From NCBI GenBank assembly GCA_017397935.1, contig JAFQHN010000017.1:18414-82413 (forward strand): a stretch of DNA of 64,000 nt. The letters run 5' to 3'. Of the stretch, positions 9,917 to 21,101 are shown one piece after another; the first letter of the stretch is position 1; each line of letters begins with the position of its first letter. Below the pieces are notes generated by a model, which was not told the origin of the DNA, ran no database searches, and was given only the letters and a program-made list of their open reading frames with translations. A program made the translations under genes and the position numbers. The stretch is from Bacillota bacterium. Lineage in GTDB: Bacteria; Bacillota; Dehalobacteriia; UBA4068; UBA4997.

Positions 9917-12364
9917 TTATACCAGCGCCACCGCCAGCACATCCTGCAAGGTTTCGGCGCAGACAAATTTCACATTATCGCGCACCACCTGCGGAAGCTC
10001 AGGCAAATCCCGTTTATTGTCCTTGGGGATAATCACGGTTTTTACACCGGCCCTGTGCGCCGCGATGGATTTTTCCTTCAAGCCGCCAATCGGCAGCACA
10101 CGCCCCGTCAGCGTGATCTCACCGGTCATGGCCACATCGTTTTTAACCGGCCGCCCGCTGAAAGCTGATGCCAGCGCAGTTGCCATGGTAATACCGGCCG
10201 AAGGCCCGTCCTTGGGTATTGCGCCCTCCGGCACGTGCAGATGAATATCCAGCTTGCTCACGTCCTCGGGCACATTGTACTCGCCGCCGATAGACCTCAG
10301 ATAAGTCCAGCCGGCCTGCGCACTTTCCTTCATCACATCACCCAGCTGGCCCGTCAGCAGCAAATTGCCCTTACCCGGCAGCAGCTGCACCTCCACCGTC
10401 AGCATATCACCGCCGGCCGCCGTCCACGCCAGGCCGTTTACCACGCCCACCGCCGGTTTCTTGCCAATCACATCATAATGGAACTGCGGCTCGCCCAGCA
10501 GCTCCTTCAAATTGCGTTTGCTAACGCTCAATTTCTCCCATTCTCCGCTGACAATGCCCTTCACGGCCTTGCGGCAAATTTTGGCCAGCTGACGCTCCAA
10601 GCTGCGCACACCGGCCTCGCGGGTATAGCTGCGGATGATCTCCAACAGCACATTGTTGGTAATAGAAAGCTGCTTGGCGGTCAGTTTATGCTCTGCGCGC
10701 TGTCTGGGCAGCAGATGACGCAGGGCAATTTCCATCTTCTGGTCCTCGGTATAGCTGTCCAGCCGCACGATCTCCATTCTGTCCCACAGCGGCTCCGGAA
10801 TATCGTGCTCCACATTGGCGGTGGTAATAAACATTACCTGCGATAAATCATAGGGCAATTCCAGATAATGGTCGCTGAAAGTGTTGTTCTGGGCCGGGTC
10901 CAGCACCTCCAACATGGCGCTGGCCGGGTCCCCGCGGAAATCGCTGGCCATCTTGTCAATTTCATCCAGCAAAAACAGCGGATTACTTACGCCGGCATTT
11001 TTAATATACTGCATAATGCGCCCCGGCTGAGAACCGATATAAGTGCGGCGGTGGCCCCTGATTTCTGCCTCATCATGCACGCCGCCCAAAGATACACGCA
11101 CATACTCACGCCCCAGTGCCCGGGCAATCGACTTGGCCAGAGAGGTTTTACCCACACCGGGCGGCCCCACCAGACACAAAATCGGTCCCTTCAAGCTGCC
11201 GGAATGCTGCCGCACCGCCAGATATTCCAGAATACGCTCCTTCACCTTCTCCAAACCGTAATGGTCCTCATCCAAAATACGCTCGGCCTCAGCCAAATCA
11301 TTGTTATCCTGCGTGTAAATGTGCCACGGAATATCCAGCACCCATTCAATATAATTTTCCACCACGCTGGCTTCGGCAGTCAGCGGCGGCATGTGCCGCA
11401 GACGCCCAAACTCTTTTTCCAGCCTCTCAATCACAAAATCCGGCAGAGCCAGCTTATCCATGCGGCTGCGGTATTCCTCAATCTGACCGCTGCGGTCCTC
11501 GTTATCCCCCAGCTCATGGTTGATAGCCCTGATTTGCTCACGCAGATAATACTCCTTCTGGTTGCGCTCAATCTGGTTATGCACACGGCTGCCGATTTTA
11601 CGCTCCAATTCCAGAATTTCGGTTTCCTTGACAATAATTTCCAGCAGCAGCTCCACGCGTTTGCGCACATCAAAAGCCGCCAGCACCTTTTGCCGCTCAT
11701 TAAGCTGCAAGAACAAATTGCCGGCCACCGCATCCGCCAGCTCGCCCACCTTTTCAATCGCATTGATACGGTTGGCCGCCTCTGCGGGATACTTCTTGTT
11801 CACCGCCACAAAACCGGCAAAAGCCTCCTTCAAGCGGCGCTTCAAAGCCTCATCCAGCATGGTTTCCCCGGCCGCATTTTCGTCATGCTCCCGCACCACC
11901 GCCGCAGCATAAGGCTCCAACTGCGTATAATATTCCACCTTGGCGCGTCTTAGTCCGCCCACCATCATCCGCACAGTGCCGCCGGGCAGCTTCAAAACCT
12001 GCTTTATCTCGGCCACCGTGCCCTCCTCATAAATATCCTCCGGCTGGGGGTCCTCCACCTGCACATCCTTCTGCATAGCCAAAAAAATCTCACGGCCGGT
12101 CAGCATGGCCTCGTCCAGCGCCAAAATGCTCTTCTCTCGCCCCACATCCAAATGCACCACCGTGTTGGGGAACACCAGCATACCTCTCAGCGGGATCATC
12201 GGCAGCTCCACACAACCCTCGGGAATCTCCGGGCGGGCATTTTCTTCTGCCTCGGCCAAAGCGGCCAAATCCTCGGGCAGTTCATCAATCAAATTTTCCG
12301 GCAAATCCTCCGGGAAGATCGGGAAATCATGGTTCCATCCCTTTTTATTGTTATTATCCGGCAT
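9917..12364 (-). CDS. lon: ATP-dependent protease Lon
   Basis: An AAA+ serine protease that degrades misfolded and regulatory proteins in the cytosol. About 815 residues, full length. The N-terminal LON substrate-binding domain starts at [15 protein letters not shown]. The AAA+ core carries Walker [10 protein letters not shown] and Walker [10 protein letters not shown]. The C-terminal protease domain has the catalytic Ser in [10 protein letters not shown] and Lys in [14 protein letters not shown]. The start is the ATG at 12364, because the GGAGG site 5 nt upstream overlaps the earlier in-frame ATG at 12376. No CIRCE or CtsR box was seen upstream. Confidence 0.97.
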   Translation of the reverse strand: MPDNNNKKGWNHDFPIFPEDLPENLIDELPEDLAALAEAEENARPEIPEGCVELPMIPLRGMLVFPNTVVHLDVGREKSILALDEAMLTGREIFLAMQKDVQVEDPQPEDIYEEGTVAEIKQVLKLPGGTVRMMVGGLRRAKVEYYTQLEPYAAAVVREHDENAAGETMLDEALKRRLKEAFAGFVAVNKKYPAEAANRINAIEKVGELADAVAGNLFLQLNERQKVLAAFDVRKRVELLLEIIVKETEILELERKIGSRVHNQIERNQKEYYLREQIRAINHELGDNEDRSGQIEEYRSRMDKLALPDFVIERLEKEFGRLRHMPPLTAEASVVENYIEWVLDIPWHIYTQDNNDLAEAERILDEDHYGLEKVKERILEYLAVRQHSGSLKGPILCLVGPPGVGKTSLAKSIARALGREYVRVSLGGVHDEAEIRGHRRTYIGSQPGRIMQYIKNAGVSNPLFLLDEIDKMASDFRGDPASAMLEVLDPAQNNTFSDHYLELPYDLSQVMFITTANVEHDIPEPLWDRMEIVRLDSYTEDQKMEIALRHLLPRQRAEHKLTAKQLSITNNVLLEIIRSYTREAGVRSLERQLAKICRKAVKGIVSGEWEKLSVSKRNLKELLGEPQFHYDVIGKKPAVGVVNGLAWTAAGGDMLTVEVQLLPGKGNLLLTGQLGDVMKESAQAGWTYLRSIGGEYNVPEDVSKLDIHLHVPEGAIPKDGPSAGITMATALASAFSGRPVKNDVAMTGEITLTGRVLPIGGLKEKSIAAHRAGVKTVIIPKDNKRDLPELPQVVRDNVKFVCAETLQDVLAVALV

Positions 12365-12563
12365 AAAAACCTCCATTAAAATTGCTGTAAATCACGCAAT
12401 AAAACCATATCATTAAAAGCCCAACGATGCAGGCTCCTGCCAATATCAGCTCATCCACAGCCGCCCAAAATTGCATACAGCTGTTCAATTTATTAGTATA
12501 TCATATTCTGCCGTCAAAATAAAGCCTTATTCCGCCTGAAAATTTTACCGCAGCTTCGGCCAC

Positions 12564-12595
12564 AAAAAAAATGACCGGTCACCAACCCCGGTCAT
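12564..12595 (-). terminator. Rho-independent terminator after clpX
   Basis: Minus strand: ATGACCGG, a 9-nt loop, CCGGTCAT, then eight T. It separates the clpX transcript from lon. Confidence 0.92.
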
Positions 12596-12625
12596 TCTCT
12601 TATAAATTCAGTATTATATCCAATA

Positions 12626-13891
12626 TTACGCTGTCGTCTTGCAGTTGTCGCTGTCCTCTTTGATAAGCAGCGGCGGCTGCTGGTTTTTCAGCGTGTCCAG
12701 CGTGATAACACATTTGGTCACATCCCCGCGGGAGGGCAGCTCAAACATGGTATCCATCATCATCTCCTCAAAGATAGAGCGCAGGCCTCTGGCACCGGTT
12801 TTTCTGGTCAGCGCCTCATCGGCCGCCGCCTCCAACACATCAGGATTAAAGCAAAGCTCCACGCCGTCCATCTCAAACAGCTTTTGGTATTGCTTGACCA
12901 ACGCATTCTTCGGCTCGCTCATCACCTTGATCAGCGCCTCTTTATCCAGAGAAGACAGCGTTACCATTACCGGCAAACGACCCACAAACTCCGGGATCAG
13001 CCCAAATTTCAGCAGATCCTCCGGCATGGCCTTGGCCAGAATAGCGTCCTCCTCGGCACGGGTGCTGGCAATCTCGGCGCCAAAGCCCAGCGTCTTGGTG
13101 CTGGTGCGCTGCTTGATGATGTTCTCAATGCCGCAAAACGCCCCGCCGCAGATAAACAGAATATTGGTGGTGTCAATTTGCAGCAGCTCCTGGTGGGGAT
13201 GCTTGCGCCCGCCCTGCGGCGGCACCGACGCCACCGTACCTTCCAGAATTTTCAGCAGGGTTTGCTGCACGCCCTCGCCGGAAACATCACGGGTAATGGA
13301 GGGGTTTTCGCTCTTGCGGGCAATTTTATCAATCTCGTCAATGTAGATAATGCCCTTCTGGGCACGCTCAATGTCATAATCTGCTGCCTGAATAAGTTTC
13401 AACAGAATATTCTCCACGTCCTCACCCACATAGCCGGCCTCCGTCAAAGAGGTTGCGTCGGCCACCGCAAACGGCACGTTCAAAATCCTGGCCAGCGTCT
13501 GCGCCAGCAGGGTTTTGCCGCTGCCGGTGGGGCCCAGCATCAAAATATTGCTCTTTTGCAGCTCCACACCCTCTGCCATATTGCCGCAGCGAATACGCTT
13601 ATAGTGGTTATAAACCGAAACCGCCAGCACCTTCTTGGCTTTATCCTGGCCGATAACATAATCATCCAGCACCGCTTTGATCTCATACGGCTTGGGGATC
13701 TCACCTGTCATTTCCTCGTCGGCTTCGGCCTCGGCCCGGAAAACATCCTCCTCAATAATTTCGGCACAAAGCTCAATACACTCATTACAGATGCACACAC
13801 CGGGCCCTGCAATCAGCTTGCGTACTTCGTCCTGGGTTTTGCCGCAGAAGGAACAGCGAATCTGCTCCATATCACCTGGCCTTTTGGGCAT
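12626..13891 (-). CDS. clpX: ClpX, ATPase subunit of the Clp protease
   Basis: A 421-residue AAA+ unfoldase that feeds substrates to ClpP. The N-terminal zinc-binding domain has CSFCGK and CNECIELC. The ATPase core has Walker A GPTGSGKT, Walker [11 protein letters not shown], the GYVGEDVE pore loop and the IGF-type ClpP-docking loop as LGFGAEI. Start ATG at 13891, 8 nt after AAGGAG; the in-frame GTG at 13900 overlaps that site and is rejected. It follows clpP after 41 nt on the same strand. Confidence 0.97.
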   Translation of the reverse strand: MPKRPGDMEQIRCSFCGKTQDEVRKLIAGPGVCICNECIELCAEIIEEDVFRAEAEADEEMTGEIPKPYEIKAVLDDYVIGQDKAKKVLAVSVYNHYKRIRCGNMAEGVELQKSNILMLGPTGSGKTLLAQTLARILNVPFAVADATSLTEAGYVGEDVENILLKLIQAADYDIERAQKGIIYIDEIDKIARKSENPSITRDVSGEGVQQTLLKILEGTVASVPPQGGRKHPHQELLQIDTTNILFICGGAFCGIENIIKQRTSTKTLGFGAEIASTRAEEDAILAKAMPEDLLKFGLIPEFVGRLPVMVTLSSLDKEALIKVMSEPKNALVKQYQKLFEMDGVELCFNPDVLEAAADEALTRKTGARGLRSIFEEMMMDTMFELPSRGDVTKCVITLDTLKNQQPPLLIKEDSDNCKTTA

Positions 13892-13932
13892 TTTTTCCAC
13901 TCCTTAAAAAAGTTTCCACAGAAAATTATTGC

Positions 13933-14517
13933 TTAGTGTTTATCAATAACCGCGTCAATCAGGCCGTATTTCAGCGCTGCCTCGGCACTCATAAAGAAAT
14001 CACGCTCGGTATCGGCACAAATCTTCTTATAAGTCTGGCCGGATCTTTCAGCCATGATGTGGTTCAATTTTTCCTTCATCTGAATAATCCGTCTGGCGTG
14101 GATCTCAATATCCGTGGCCTGGCCCTGCGTACCACCCAGCGGCTGATGAATCATAATCTCGCTGTTAGGCAGGGCATAACGCTTGCCGATAGCACCGGCC
14201 GTCAGCAAAAACGCCCCCATCGAGGCCGCCATGCCAATGCAAATGGTGCTTACATCAGGCCGGATATACTGCATGGTGTCAAAAATCGCCATGCCGGCCG
14301 TAATCGAACCGCCGGGGCTGTTGATATACAGATGAATATCCTTCTCGGCATCCTCCGATTCCAGGAACAACAACTGGGCAATCACCAGGTTAGCCACCGC
14401 ATCATTGATCTCGCTGCCCAAAAAAATTACGCGGTCTTTCAGCAGCCGAGAGTAAATGTCATAAGAACGTTCTCCCCGGCTGGTCTGCTCCACCACCATC
14501 GGAATCAACATATTCAT
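13933..14517 (-). CDS. clpP: ClpP protease subunit
   Basis: A 194-residue serine protease that forms the 14-mer chamber served by ClpX. Catalytic triad: Ser in [10 protein letters not shown], His in MIHQPLGG, and the Asp in the ERDFFMS region. Start ATG at 14517 ([12 protein letters not shown]), 6 nt after GGAGGAG; upstream in-frame residues lie in a hairpin leader. Gene order tig-clpP-clpX-lon-ysxC is the classical Bacillota proteostasis cluster. Confidence 0.97.
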   Translation of the reverse strand: MNMLIPMVVEQTSRGERSYDIYSRLLKDRVIFLGSEINDAVANLVIAQLLFLESEDAEKDIHLYINSPGGSITAGMAIFDTMQYIRPDVSTICIGMAASMGAFLLTAGAIGKRYALPNSEIMIHQPLGGTQGQATDIEIHARRIIQMKEKLNHIMAERSGQTYKKICADTERDFFMSAEAALKYGLIDAVIDKH

Positions 14518-14549
14518 ATTATTCTCCTCCGCCCAAAGTCTTAGAAATA

Positions 14550-14582
14550 GTATGCGTATAGACCAAAGGTTTATACGCATAC
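14550..14582 (-). promoter_or_regulatory. 15-bp inverted repeat in the clpP leader
   Basis: GTATGCGTATA plus four more bases pair with GGTTTATACGCATAC across a 3-nt loop, giving 15 pairs with one G-T. It lies between tig and clpP, 33 nt before the clpP start. No U-tract follows, so it is not a standard terminator. It could be an RNA-processing or stability element separating tig from clpP, or a repressor operator. It matches neither CIRCE nor the CtsR box. Confidence 0.6.
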
Positions 14583-14630
14583 CACAAAATATCCTTAAAT
14601 TGTCATTAATTTCCCGTTTTTCGGGGTAAA

Positions 14631-15932
14631 TTATTTAATTACAGTGTTGGCGTTGATCAGGTCAATGGCCTTCAACATCTTAACATTGTACTCAAAGAAC
14701 TTCAACTGCTCATTAGAAGAGAAGGTGTTCTTGATCTCCTGCAAGGTCTTGCCATAGGTGTCGGCAATTTCCTGCATCTGTTTTTCCATATCAGCGTCCT
14801 CAGCCTGAATATTCTCAGCCTTAACGATGGCTTCCAGCACCAGGTCCTGCTTAACAGTCATCTCGGCGCGATCCTTCTGCTTGGCCTTCCAATCAGCACG
14901 GGTAGAGTTGGTCAGCTCGAAGAATTTCTCCAAAGTCAGTCCCTGATATTGCAGCTGGCCTTCAAAGTCACGCAGCATCTGGTCCAGCTTTTCGTCGATC
15001 ATAATAGCGGGAACATCCATCTCGGCGTTGGCCACAACCTGCTCCAAAGCCTTGTTCTGGGCAACATCAACAGCCATCTGCTCGGCCTTCTCCTGCATCT
15101 CAGCCATCAGCTTCTCACGCAGCTCAGCCACGGTATCGCAGTCCTCGCGCATATCCTTTACAAAATCGTCATCAACCGGCGGCAGATCACGGCGGCGTAC
15201 ATCATGTACCTTAACCTTAAAAACAGCCTCTTTGCCGGCCAGCTCGGTGCTGTGATATTCCTCGGGGAAGGTAACCTTAACATCGGTTTCCTCGCCGGAT
15301 TTAACGCCGATCAGCTGATCCTCAAAACCGGGGATGAAGGTGTGGGTGCCAATGCCCAGCGGATATTTCTCACCCTTGCCGCCTTCAAATGCCACACCGT
15401 CAACAAAGCCCTCAAAGTCGATTACAGCGATGTCGCCGTCCTCAACAGCGGTGCCTTCGGGCATATCCATAGTGCGGGCAATACGCTCCTGCATACGCTT
15501 GATTTCGTTGTCAATGTCCTCCTCGGTGGGAACATACAGCTCTTTTTCCACCTCGATACCCTTGTACTGGCCCAGCTTAACCTCGGGCTTAACCACAACC
15601 TTAACTTCCAGCTGAACATCTTCGCCGCGGGTCAGGTTCTTAACATCCAAACGGGGCTGGTCAACCGGGAAAATACCGGTCTGGTCGATGGCAGCACCGT
15701 ACATCTCCTGCAACATATCCTCCAAAGCCTCTTGCAGCAGAGCCTCCTCGCCAACATAGTTCTCAACGATTTTAGCAGGCACTTTGCCGGAGCGGAAGCC
15801 GGGAATGTTTACTTCCTTAGAGATTTTTTTCAGGGTGATTGCAATAGCGCGGTCCAAATCAGCAGCGCTTGCAGTCATTTCCAGAGTTACTTCGTTGCCC
15901 TCGCGGGACAAAACTTTTGCATTTACGTCCAT
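14631..15932 (-). CDS. tig: Trigger factor
   Basis: A ribosome-associated chaperone and peptidyl-prolyl isomerase of about 433 residues. The N-terminal ribosome-docking domain contains the signature [10 protein letters not shown] central FKBP-type PPIase domain spans about 150-245 ([29 protein letters not shown]). A long helical C-terminal arm follows. Start taken as ATG 15932 (MDVNAKVL); the TTG at 15941 is also possible because the upstream AAGGAAG could serve either. It heads the tig-clpP-clpX run. Confidence 0.96.
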   Translation of the reverse strand: MDVNAKVLSREGNEVTLEMTASAADLDRAIAITLKKISKEVNIPGFRSGKVPAKIVENYVGEEALLQEALEDMLQEMYGAAIDQTGIFPVDQPRLDVKNLTRGEDVQLEVKVVVKPEVKLGQYKGIEVEKELYVPTEEDIDNEIKRMQERIARTMDMPEGTAVEDGDIAVIDFEGFVDGVAFEGGKGEKYPLGIGTHTFIPGFEDQLIGVKSGEETDVKVTFPEEYHSTELAGKEAVFKVKVHDVRRRDLPPVDDDFVKDMREDCDTVAELREKLMAEMQEKAEQMAVDVAQNKALEQVVANAEMDVPAIMIDEKLDQMLRDFEGQLQYQGLTLEKFFELTNSTRADWKAKQKDRAEMTVKQDLVLEAIVKAENIQAEDADMEKQMQEIADTYGKTLQEIKNTFSSNEQLKFFEYNVKMLKAIDLINANTVIK

Positions 15933-16108
15933 AGTTTCCAATTCTTCCTTCCTGATTTTACGGCCAACAGCCTTGCGGCCGGCCGTTTTTAAGCATTTTT
16001 ATTTATTTTTGCTGTTCCATATTAAAACGCGCATAAAATACGCCAAAATATGCTAAATTTTTTATATTCCATAAGGTCAGGCGGTTTTCCTGCCAAAGTT
16101 ATAATTTT

Positions 16109-17542
16109 TTATACAAATATTTCGGCTGTCAGGCCCAATTCCCCGGTATATCGCGCCAGCAGCGGCCGCACTTCCTCAGCCAGAAATTCTTCGGTCTGCT
16201 CCCTGGCCCGTCCGGTGTAATTCTCCGGCCACAGCAATTCGGTCAGCTTGCCCAGATCCATATTAAACGCAGGGTCGGCCGCAATCAGCTCCAACAGGTT
16301 GTTGTCGCCGCCCTCACGCTTAATGCGGTCGCCTGCCTGCATAGAATACTGACGGATCTTCTCATGCAGCTCCTGGCGGTCACCGCCGGCCTTCACCGCA
16401 TCCATCAAAATATTCTCGGTGGCCATAAAGGGCAGCTCGGCCAGCAGGTGCTTCTCGATCACCCGCGGATACACCACCAAACCGGAGGCCACATTCAGAT
16501 ACAGCTCCAAAATCGCATCCACCGCCAAAAACGCCTCGGGCATACTCAAACGCTTGTTGGCCGAGTCATCCAGCGAGCGTTCAAACCACTGAGAAGCCGC
16601 CGTAACAGCGGGGTTCAGTGCGTCAATCATCACATATCGGGCCAGCGCTGCCATCCTCTCCGAGCGCATGGGGTTGCGCTTGTAAGCCATGGCGGATGAA
16701 CCTATCTGATTTTTCTCAAAAGGCTCCTCGATCTCCTTCAAATGCTGCAACAGCCGCATATCATTAGAGAATTTGTGTGCGCTCTGAGCAATTCCGGAAA
16801 GCGTTGCCAGCACCATGGCGTCGATTTTGCGGGTATATGTCTGGCCCGAAACCGCCAGGCAGCGTTCAAAACCCATCTTCTCCGCGATTCTCAGCTCCGC
16901 CGCCTTCACCTTCTCATGGTCTCCCTCAAAGAGTTCCAAAAAGCTGGCCTGCGTGCCCGTCGTCCCCTTAGAGCCGAGCAAAGCCAGCTTGCCCAGCTTA
17001 TGCTCAACCTCCTCCACATCCAGCAGCAAATCCTGCAACCAAAGTGTGGCCCGCTTGCCCACGGTGGTGGGCTGTGCCGGCTGAAAATGCGTATAACCCA
17101 GGGTGGGCAGCGCTTTATACTCCTCGGCAAAATCTGCCAGTTTGGCAATCACATTTATCAGCTTGCCGTGGATAAGCCGCAGCGCGTCCCGCATTATGAT
17201 TATGTCGGTGTTATCACCCACATAACAGCTGGTCGCCCCCAGATGAATGATACCGCGGGCAGTCGGGCAGCAATCGCCGTAAGTATGCACATGGGCCATC
17301 ACATCATGGCGCAGCTTCTTCTCATAGGCCGCTGCCGCCGCATAATCAATGTCCTCAATATGCTCTTTCAGCTCAGTCAGCTGCTCATCGGTAATATCCA
17401 GACCAAATTCCTGCTCTGTCTCGGCCAGGGCAATCCAAAGCCGGCGCCAGGTGCGGAATTTATTGTCCGCCGAGAACAGATGCTGCATCTCCTTGCTGGC
17501 ATAACGGCTGGAAAGCGGGCTGGTATAATTATCGGTAGTCAT
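16109..17542 (-). CDS. purB: Adenylosuccinate lyase
   Basis: Catalyses two fumarate-releasing steps of purine synthesis: SAICAR to AICAR and adenylosuccinate to AMP. A 477-residue member of the fumarase/aspartase superfamily. Signature loop GSSAMAYKRNPMRSE carries the catalytic Ser; the acid/base His lies in GYTHFQPAQPTT; HLGATSCYVGDN is also present. RBS AGGAGAA. Its leader carries the bipartite motif at 17602-17631 that recurs before glmU-prs. Confidence 0.96.
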   Translation of the reverse strand: MTTDNYTSPLSSRYASKEMQHLFSADNKFRTWRRLWIALAETEQEFGLDITDEQLTELKEHIEDIDYAAAAAYEKKLRHDVMAHVHTYGDCCPTARGIIHLGATSCYVGDNTDIIIMRDALRLIHGKLINVIAKLADFAEEYKALPTLGYTHFQPAQPTTVGKRATLWLQDLLLDVEEVEHKLGKLALLGSKGTTGTQASFLELFEGDHEKVKAAELRIAEKMGFERCLAVSGQTYTRKIDAMVLATLSGIAQSAHKFSNDMRLLQHLKEIEEPFEKNQIGSSAMAYKRNPMRSERMAALARYVMIDALNPAVTAASQWFERSLDDSANKRLSMPEAFLAVDAILELYLNVASGLVVYPRVIEKHLLAELPFMATENILMDAVKAGGDRQELHEKIRQYSMQAGDRIKREGGDNNLLELIAADPAFNMDLGKLTELLWPENYTGRAREQTEEFLAEEVRPLLARYTGELGLTAEIFV

Positions 17543-17601
17543 AGCAATTCTCCTGTTAAAATTTACATTCCTCTTGCCAGATTTTCTCGATTTCCGCCAA
17601 A

Positions 17602-17631
17602 TGTTTACGCAAGCATATACGTTTGGTTGAC
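17602..17631 (-). promoter_or_regulatory. Bipartite leader motif, copy 1 (purB)
   Basis: Minus strand: GTCAACCAAACG, nine variable bases, GCGTAAACA, about 60 nt before the purB start and just downstream of a TATAGT -10-like hexamer. The same two blocks with the same 9-bp gap occur at 40279-40308. The upstream stretch at 17650-17677 also holds a tandem ATTGCTTAAT repeat. Candidate operator or RNA element. Confidence 0.6.
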
Positions 17632-17677
17632 GATTCAGCGGTCATTTTTTTTACTATATTAAGCAATTATTAAGCAA

Positions 17678-19126
17678 TTATTTATTCAGCAGTTCGGTCA
17701 GCTTGGCGTTGACCTTGCCGGCGTCGGCCTTGCCCTTGGTAGCCTTCATAACCTGGCCCACCAGGAAGCCTACCGCTGCCTTCTTGCCATTTTTATAATC
17801 AGCTACGGATTTGGGGTTGGCCTCGATGATACCGGCAATCAGGCTGTCCAGCTCGCCATCATCACTCATCATCTCCAAGCCGTTCTCCTTAACATAGGCC
17901 ACAGGGTCAATGTCCTCGGCATAGATCTTCTCAAAAATCGCCTTGGCGGTGGTTTTGTTGATAGTGCCGGCAGCCACCAGCTTCAACAGCTCGGCCAATC
18001 TCTCAGGAGAGAAGGTCAGATCAGCCGCCTCACGCCCCTCGGCATTCATCAGGCGCATACAGTCACCCAACAGGAAGTTGGCGGCCTCTTTGGGCAGATT
18101 GCACAAAGCTACGGTCTGCTCAAAAATCCCGGCCAGATGGCGAGAACGGGTAAGCTGGGCGGCATCATAGGCCGAGAGCTTAAAATCCTCCACATAGCGG
18201 GCCTGCTTTTGGTCGGGCAGCTCCGGAATAGTGGCGGCAACACGGGCCAAATGCTCATCGCTGATGTTGATGGGCGCCAGGTCCGGCTCGGGGAAGTAGC
18301 GGTAATCGTGGGCGTTCTCCTTGGAGCGCATAGCGTAACCCACGCCCTTTTCATCATCCCAGCGGCGTGTTTCCTGCCGTACATGGCCGCCGTCCTCGAT
18401 CAGCTCGATCTGGCGGAAAATTTCGGCCTCAATCGCGCGGGCAATCGCCTTAAAGGAGTTCATATTCTTGGTTTCGGTGCGGGTGCCCAGTTCCGGGTCA
18501 CCGCAGCGGCGAACCGACAGATTAACGTCGGCGCGCATGGAGCCCTCCTGCATCTTGCAGTCGGACACATTAAGATACTCCATGGTGGATTTCAGTTTTT
18601 CCAGATAAGCCAGCACCTCATCGGCCGAGGACATATCCGGCTCGCTGACGATTTCCAGCAGGGGCACACCGCAGCGGTTATAGTCGATCAGCGTGCTGCC
18701 GCTTTTGGCATCGTGGCTGAGCTTGCCGGCGTCCTCCTCCATGTGGATCTGGTGAATACGCACTTTTTTGGGGCCGTTATCGCCCTCAATTTCCAGATAA
18801 CCGTTGCGGCAGATGGGCAGATACAGCTGCGATGTCTGGTACGCCTTCGGCAGGTCCGGATAGAAATAATTTTTGCGGTCAAATTTACACTGCTGGGTAA
18901 TGGTGCAGTTGGTGGCGATACCTGCGGCAATCGCTTTCTCCAACACCTGCTTGTTCATTACGGGCAGTACACCCGGCATACCCGAGCATACCGGGCAGAC
19001 ATGGGTGTTCGGCAGGCCGCCGAACTCGGTGGAGCAGTTGCAGAAAATTTTGGTGGCCGTGTTCAGCTCCACATGAACTTCCAGGCCGATAACCACCTCA
19101 TAACCGGTGTTTTTATAGCCAGCCAT
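17678..19126 (-). CDS. gatB: Aspartyl/glutamyl-tRNA amidotransferase subunit B
   Basis: The kinase-like and tRNA-binding subunit of GatCAB, which converts Glu-tRNA(Gln) and Asp-tRNA(Asn) to the amide forms. 482 residues. Signatures: YEVVIGLEVHVEL, metal-site cysteines in IFCNCS and HVCPVCSGMPG, YYPDLPK-like YFYPDLPKAYQTSQ, and MRADVNLSVR. The C-terminal YqeY-like tail (AAVGFLVGQVMKATKGKAD) binds the tRNA elbow. Its ATG overlaps the gatA stop by one base (TAATG), so translation is coupled. Confidence 0.97.
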   Translation of the reverse strand: MAGYKNTGYEVVIGLEVHVELNTATKIFCNCSTEFGGLPNTHVCPVCSGMPGVLPVMNKQVLEKAIAAGIATNCTITQQCKFDRKNYFYPDLPKAYQTSQLYLPICRNGYLEIEGDNGPKKVRIHQIHMEEDAGKLSHDAKSGSTLIDYNRCGVPLLEIVSEPDMSSADEVLAYLEKLKSTMEYLNVSDCKMQEGSMRADVNLSVRRCGDPELGTRTETKNMNSFKAIARAIEAEIFRQIELIEDGGHVRQETRRWDDEKGVGYAMRSKENAHDYRYFPEPDLAPINISDEHLARVAATIPELPDQKQARYVEDFKLSAYDAAQLTRSRHLAGIFEQTVALCNLPKEAANFLLGDCMRLMNAEGREAADLTFSPERLAELLKLVAAGTINKTTAKAIFEKIYAEDIDPVAYVKENGLEMMSDDGELDSLIAGIIEANPKSVADYKNGKKAAVGFLVGQVMKATKGKADAGKVNAKLTELLNK

Positions 19127-20616
19127 TATTCAGCCTCCTTCTGCATTTCAATTTCCGTATTTAATTCCGTCTTTAATTCGGGGGTACGCAGGTGCCAATC
19201 TGTGTGCTGCTGATAAGCATAACCCAGATTAACCAGCGTTTCTTCGCTCATAGCTTTGCCCAGCAGCTGCATACCAATCGGCATATTCTCGCTGTCGAAG
19301 CCGCAGGGCAGGGCAATAGCCGGAATACCAATCAGATTTACCGATACGGTGTAAATATCAGAGAGATACATAGCCAGCGGGTCAGACAAGCTCTCGCCCA
19401 AACGCGGTGCGGTGGTGGGGGCCACCGGGCTGATAATCGCATCATACTTGGCAAAGGCCGCATCAAAGGCCTGACGAATCAAGGTACGCACCTTCAATGC
19501 CTTCTGATAATACGCATCATAATAGCCGGAGCTTAATGCGAAAGTACCCAGCATAATGCGGCGTTTAACCTCAAAGCCAAAGCCTTCGCTGCGGGTGGTC
19601 AAATACAAATCCTCCAAATCGGTAAAGGATTCGGGATGATAGCCGTACTTAATGCCGTCATAGCGCTGCAAATTGGAGCTGGCCTCGGCCGACGCAATAA
19701 TATAGTAGGCCGGCACAGCGTATTCCATCATCGGCATCTCAAATTCTTCAATCTCGGCGCCCAGCTCGGTAAATTTCTCACACGCCGCCAGAATAGCAGC
19801 ACGGATTTCGGGATTCAAACCCTCACCCAGATAGTTGGTGGGCAGGCCAATCTTCTTGCCGCGCAAATCGTCATTCAGCGCAGCGGCAAAATCAAACTGC
19901 ACACCCTCGGCCGAGGTGCTGTCTTTTTCATCATAACCGGCGATAACCGAAAGCACCGCCGCACAATCCTCCACATTATGGGCAATCGGGCCAATCTGGT
20001 CAAGAGAAGAACCGTAAGCCAGCAGGCCGTAACGGGAAACCGCACCGTAAGTGGGTTTAATACCCGTAAGGCCGCAGTAAGCGCAAGGCTGGCGGATGGA
20101 ACCGCCGGTATCGGAGCCGAGAGCAACAGGTGCCAAGCCTGCCGCAACAGCCGCTGCCGAACCGCCGGAGCTGCCGCCGGGAACACGGTTTTCATCCCAG
20201 GGGTTGCGGGTGATACCGGTGTAAGAGGTCTCAGTGGTGCTGCCCATGGCAAATTCATCCATATTGGCCTTGCCGAGGATCACCGCACCGGCCTCAGCCA
20301 GCTTCTCGATAACCGTGGCGTTATAGGGCGACATAAAACCCTCCAAAATGCGCGAACTGCAAGTGGTGGGCAAATTTTCGGTGGCAATATTGTCTTTAAT
20401 GGCAATCGGCACACCGGCCAACAGGCCGGTCAGGCCCTCTGCCAGACGCTCGTCCACCCTGGCAGCATCCTCAACCGCTGCCGTGTTGATAGAATTATAA
20501 GCATGATACACGCCGTCATACTTGGAGATTTCCTCCAAATAAGCCGCCGTGGCCGCAGCAGCCGTGGTTTTGCCCTGGGCCAAAGCAGCTTTCAGCTCCT
20601 TCGCTGTTTGTTGCAT
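19126..20616 (-). CDS. gatA: Aspartyl/glutamyl-tRNA amidotransferase subunit A
   Basis: The glutaminase subunit of GatCAB and a member of the amidase-signature family. It releases ammonia that is channelled to GatB. 496 residues. Catalytic Lys in VPIAIKDNI, cis-Ser in GGSSGGSAAAVAAG, nucleophilic Ser in GSDTGGSIRQP. Start ATG 20616, nine bases after GGAGG. It stands between gatC (26 nt upstream) and gatB (1-base overlap). Confidence 0.97.
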   Translation of the reverse strand: MQQTAKELKAALAQGKTTAAAATAAYLEEISKYDGVYHAYNSINTAAVEDAARVDERLAEGLTGLLAGVPIAIKDNIATENLPTTCSSRILEGFMSPYNATVIEKLAEAGAVILGKANMDEFAMGSTTETSYTGITRNPWDENRVPGGSSGGSAAAVAAGLAPVALGSDTGGSIRQPCAYCGLTGIKPTYGAVSRYGLLAYGSSLDQIGPIAHNVEDCAAVLSVIAGYDEKDSTSAEGVQFDFAAALNDDLRGKKIGLPTNYLGEGLNPEIRAAILAACEKFTELGAEIEEFEMPMMEYAVPAYYIIASAEASSNLQRYDGIKYGYHPESFTDLEDLYLTTRSEGFGFEVKRRIMLGTFALSSGYYDAYYQKALKVRTLIRQAFDAAFAKYDAIISPVAPTTAPRLGESLSDPLAMYLSDIYTVSVNLIGIPAIALPCGFDSENMPIGMQLLGKAMSEETLVNLGYAYQQHTDWHLRTPELKTELNTEIEMQKEAE

Positions 20617-20642
20617 AATCAAAATCCTCCTGCCTTTACGGC

Positions 20643-20930
20643 CTATTCTACGGTCTGCGGCACCTTAAAGCAGCCGTCCTCCACCGCGATGGCATTCTGC
20701 AAAATCTTATCACGGCCAAAGCTTCCGGCCGCCACATCCTCACGCAAAACATTCTCCACACCGGAAACGTGCGTAAGCGGCTGCACCGCCGAGGTATCCA
20801 GCGAGTTGAGAATGTCCATATACTGCAAAACTCTGGTCAAATCCTGCTGCATCAGCACCTTCTCATCCTCCGATAGGCGCAGCTTGCTGAGTTCGGCCAC
20901 ATATTCAACCATTTTAGCATCAATTTCCAT
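20643..20930 (-). CDS. gatC: Aspartyl/glutamyl-tRNA amidotransferase subunit C
   Basis: A 95-residue subunit that wraps around GatA and stabilises the complex. The family pattern is clear: VEYVAELSKLRLSEDE at the N-terminus, then LDTSAVQPLTHV and LREDV. First gene of the gatCAB operon, RBS TTGGAGG. Presence of GatCAB implies the indirect route to Gln-tRNA(Gln) and/or Asn-tRNA(Asn). Confidence 0.95.
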   Translation of the reverse strand: MEIDAKMVEYVAELSKLRLSEDEKVLMQQDLTRVLQYMDILNSLDTSAVQPLTHVSGVENVLREDVAAGSFGRDKILQNAIAVEDGCFKVPQTVE

Positions 20931-21101
20931 AGTTTACCTCCAAGTTATCAGCCCGCAGTTCATCATATACAATATAATACCGACAAATTTACGGACTTTA
21001 CCCATTATCAATCAGTTCATTGTAGCATACCGGGCCGCTGTTTTCAATACCCGGCCCTGCTTTTCCCTGCATTACCGCTTAATTACAGCGGATTTTACGC
21101 C

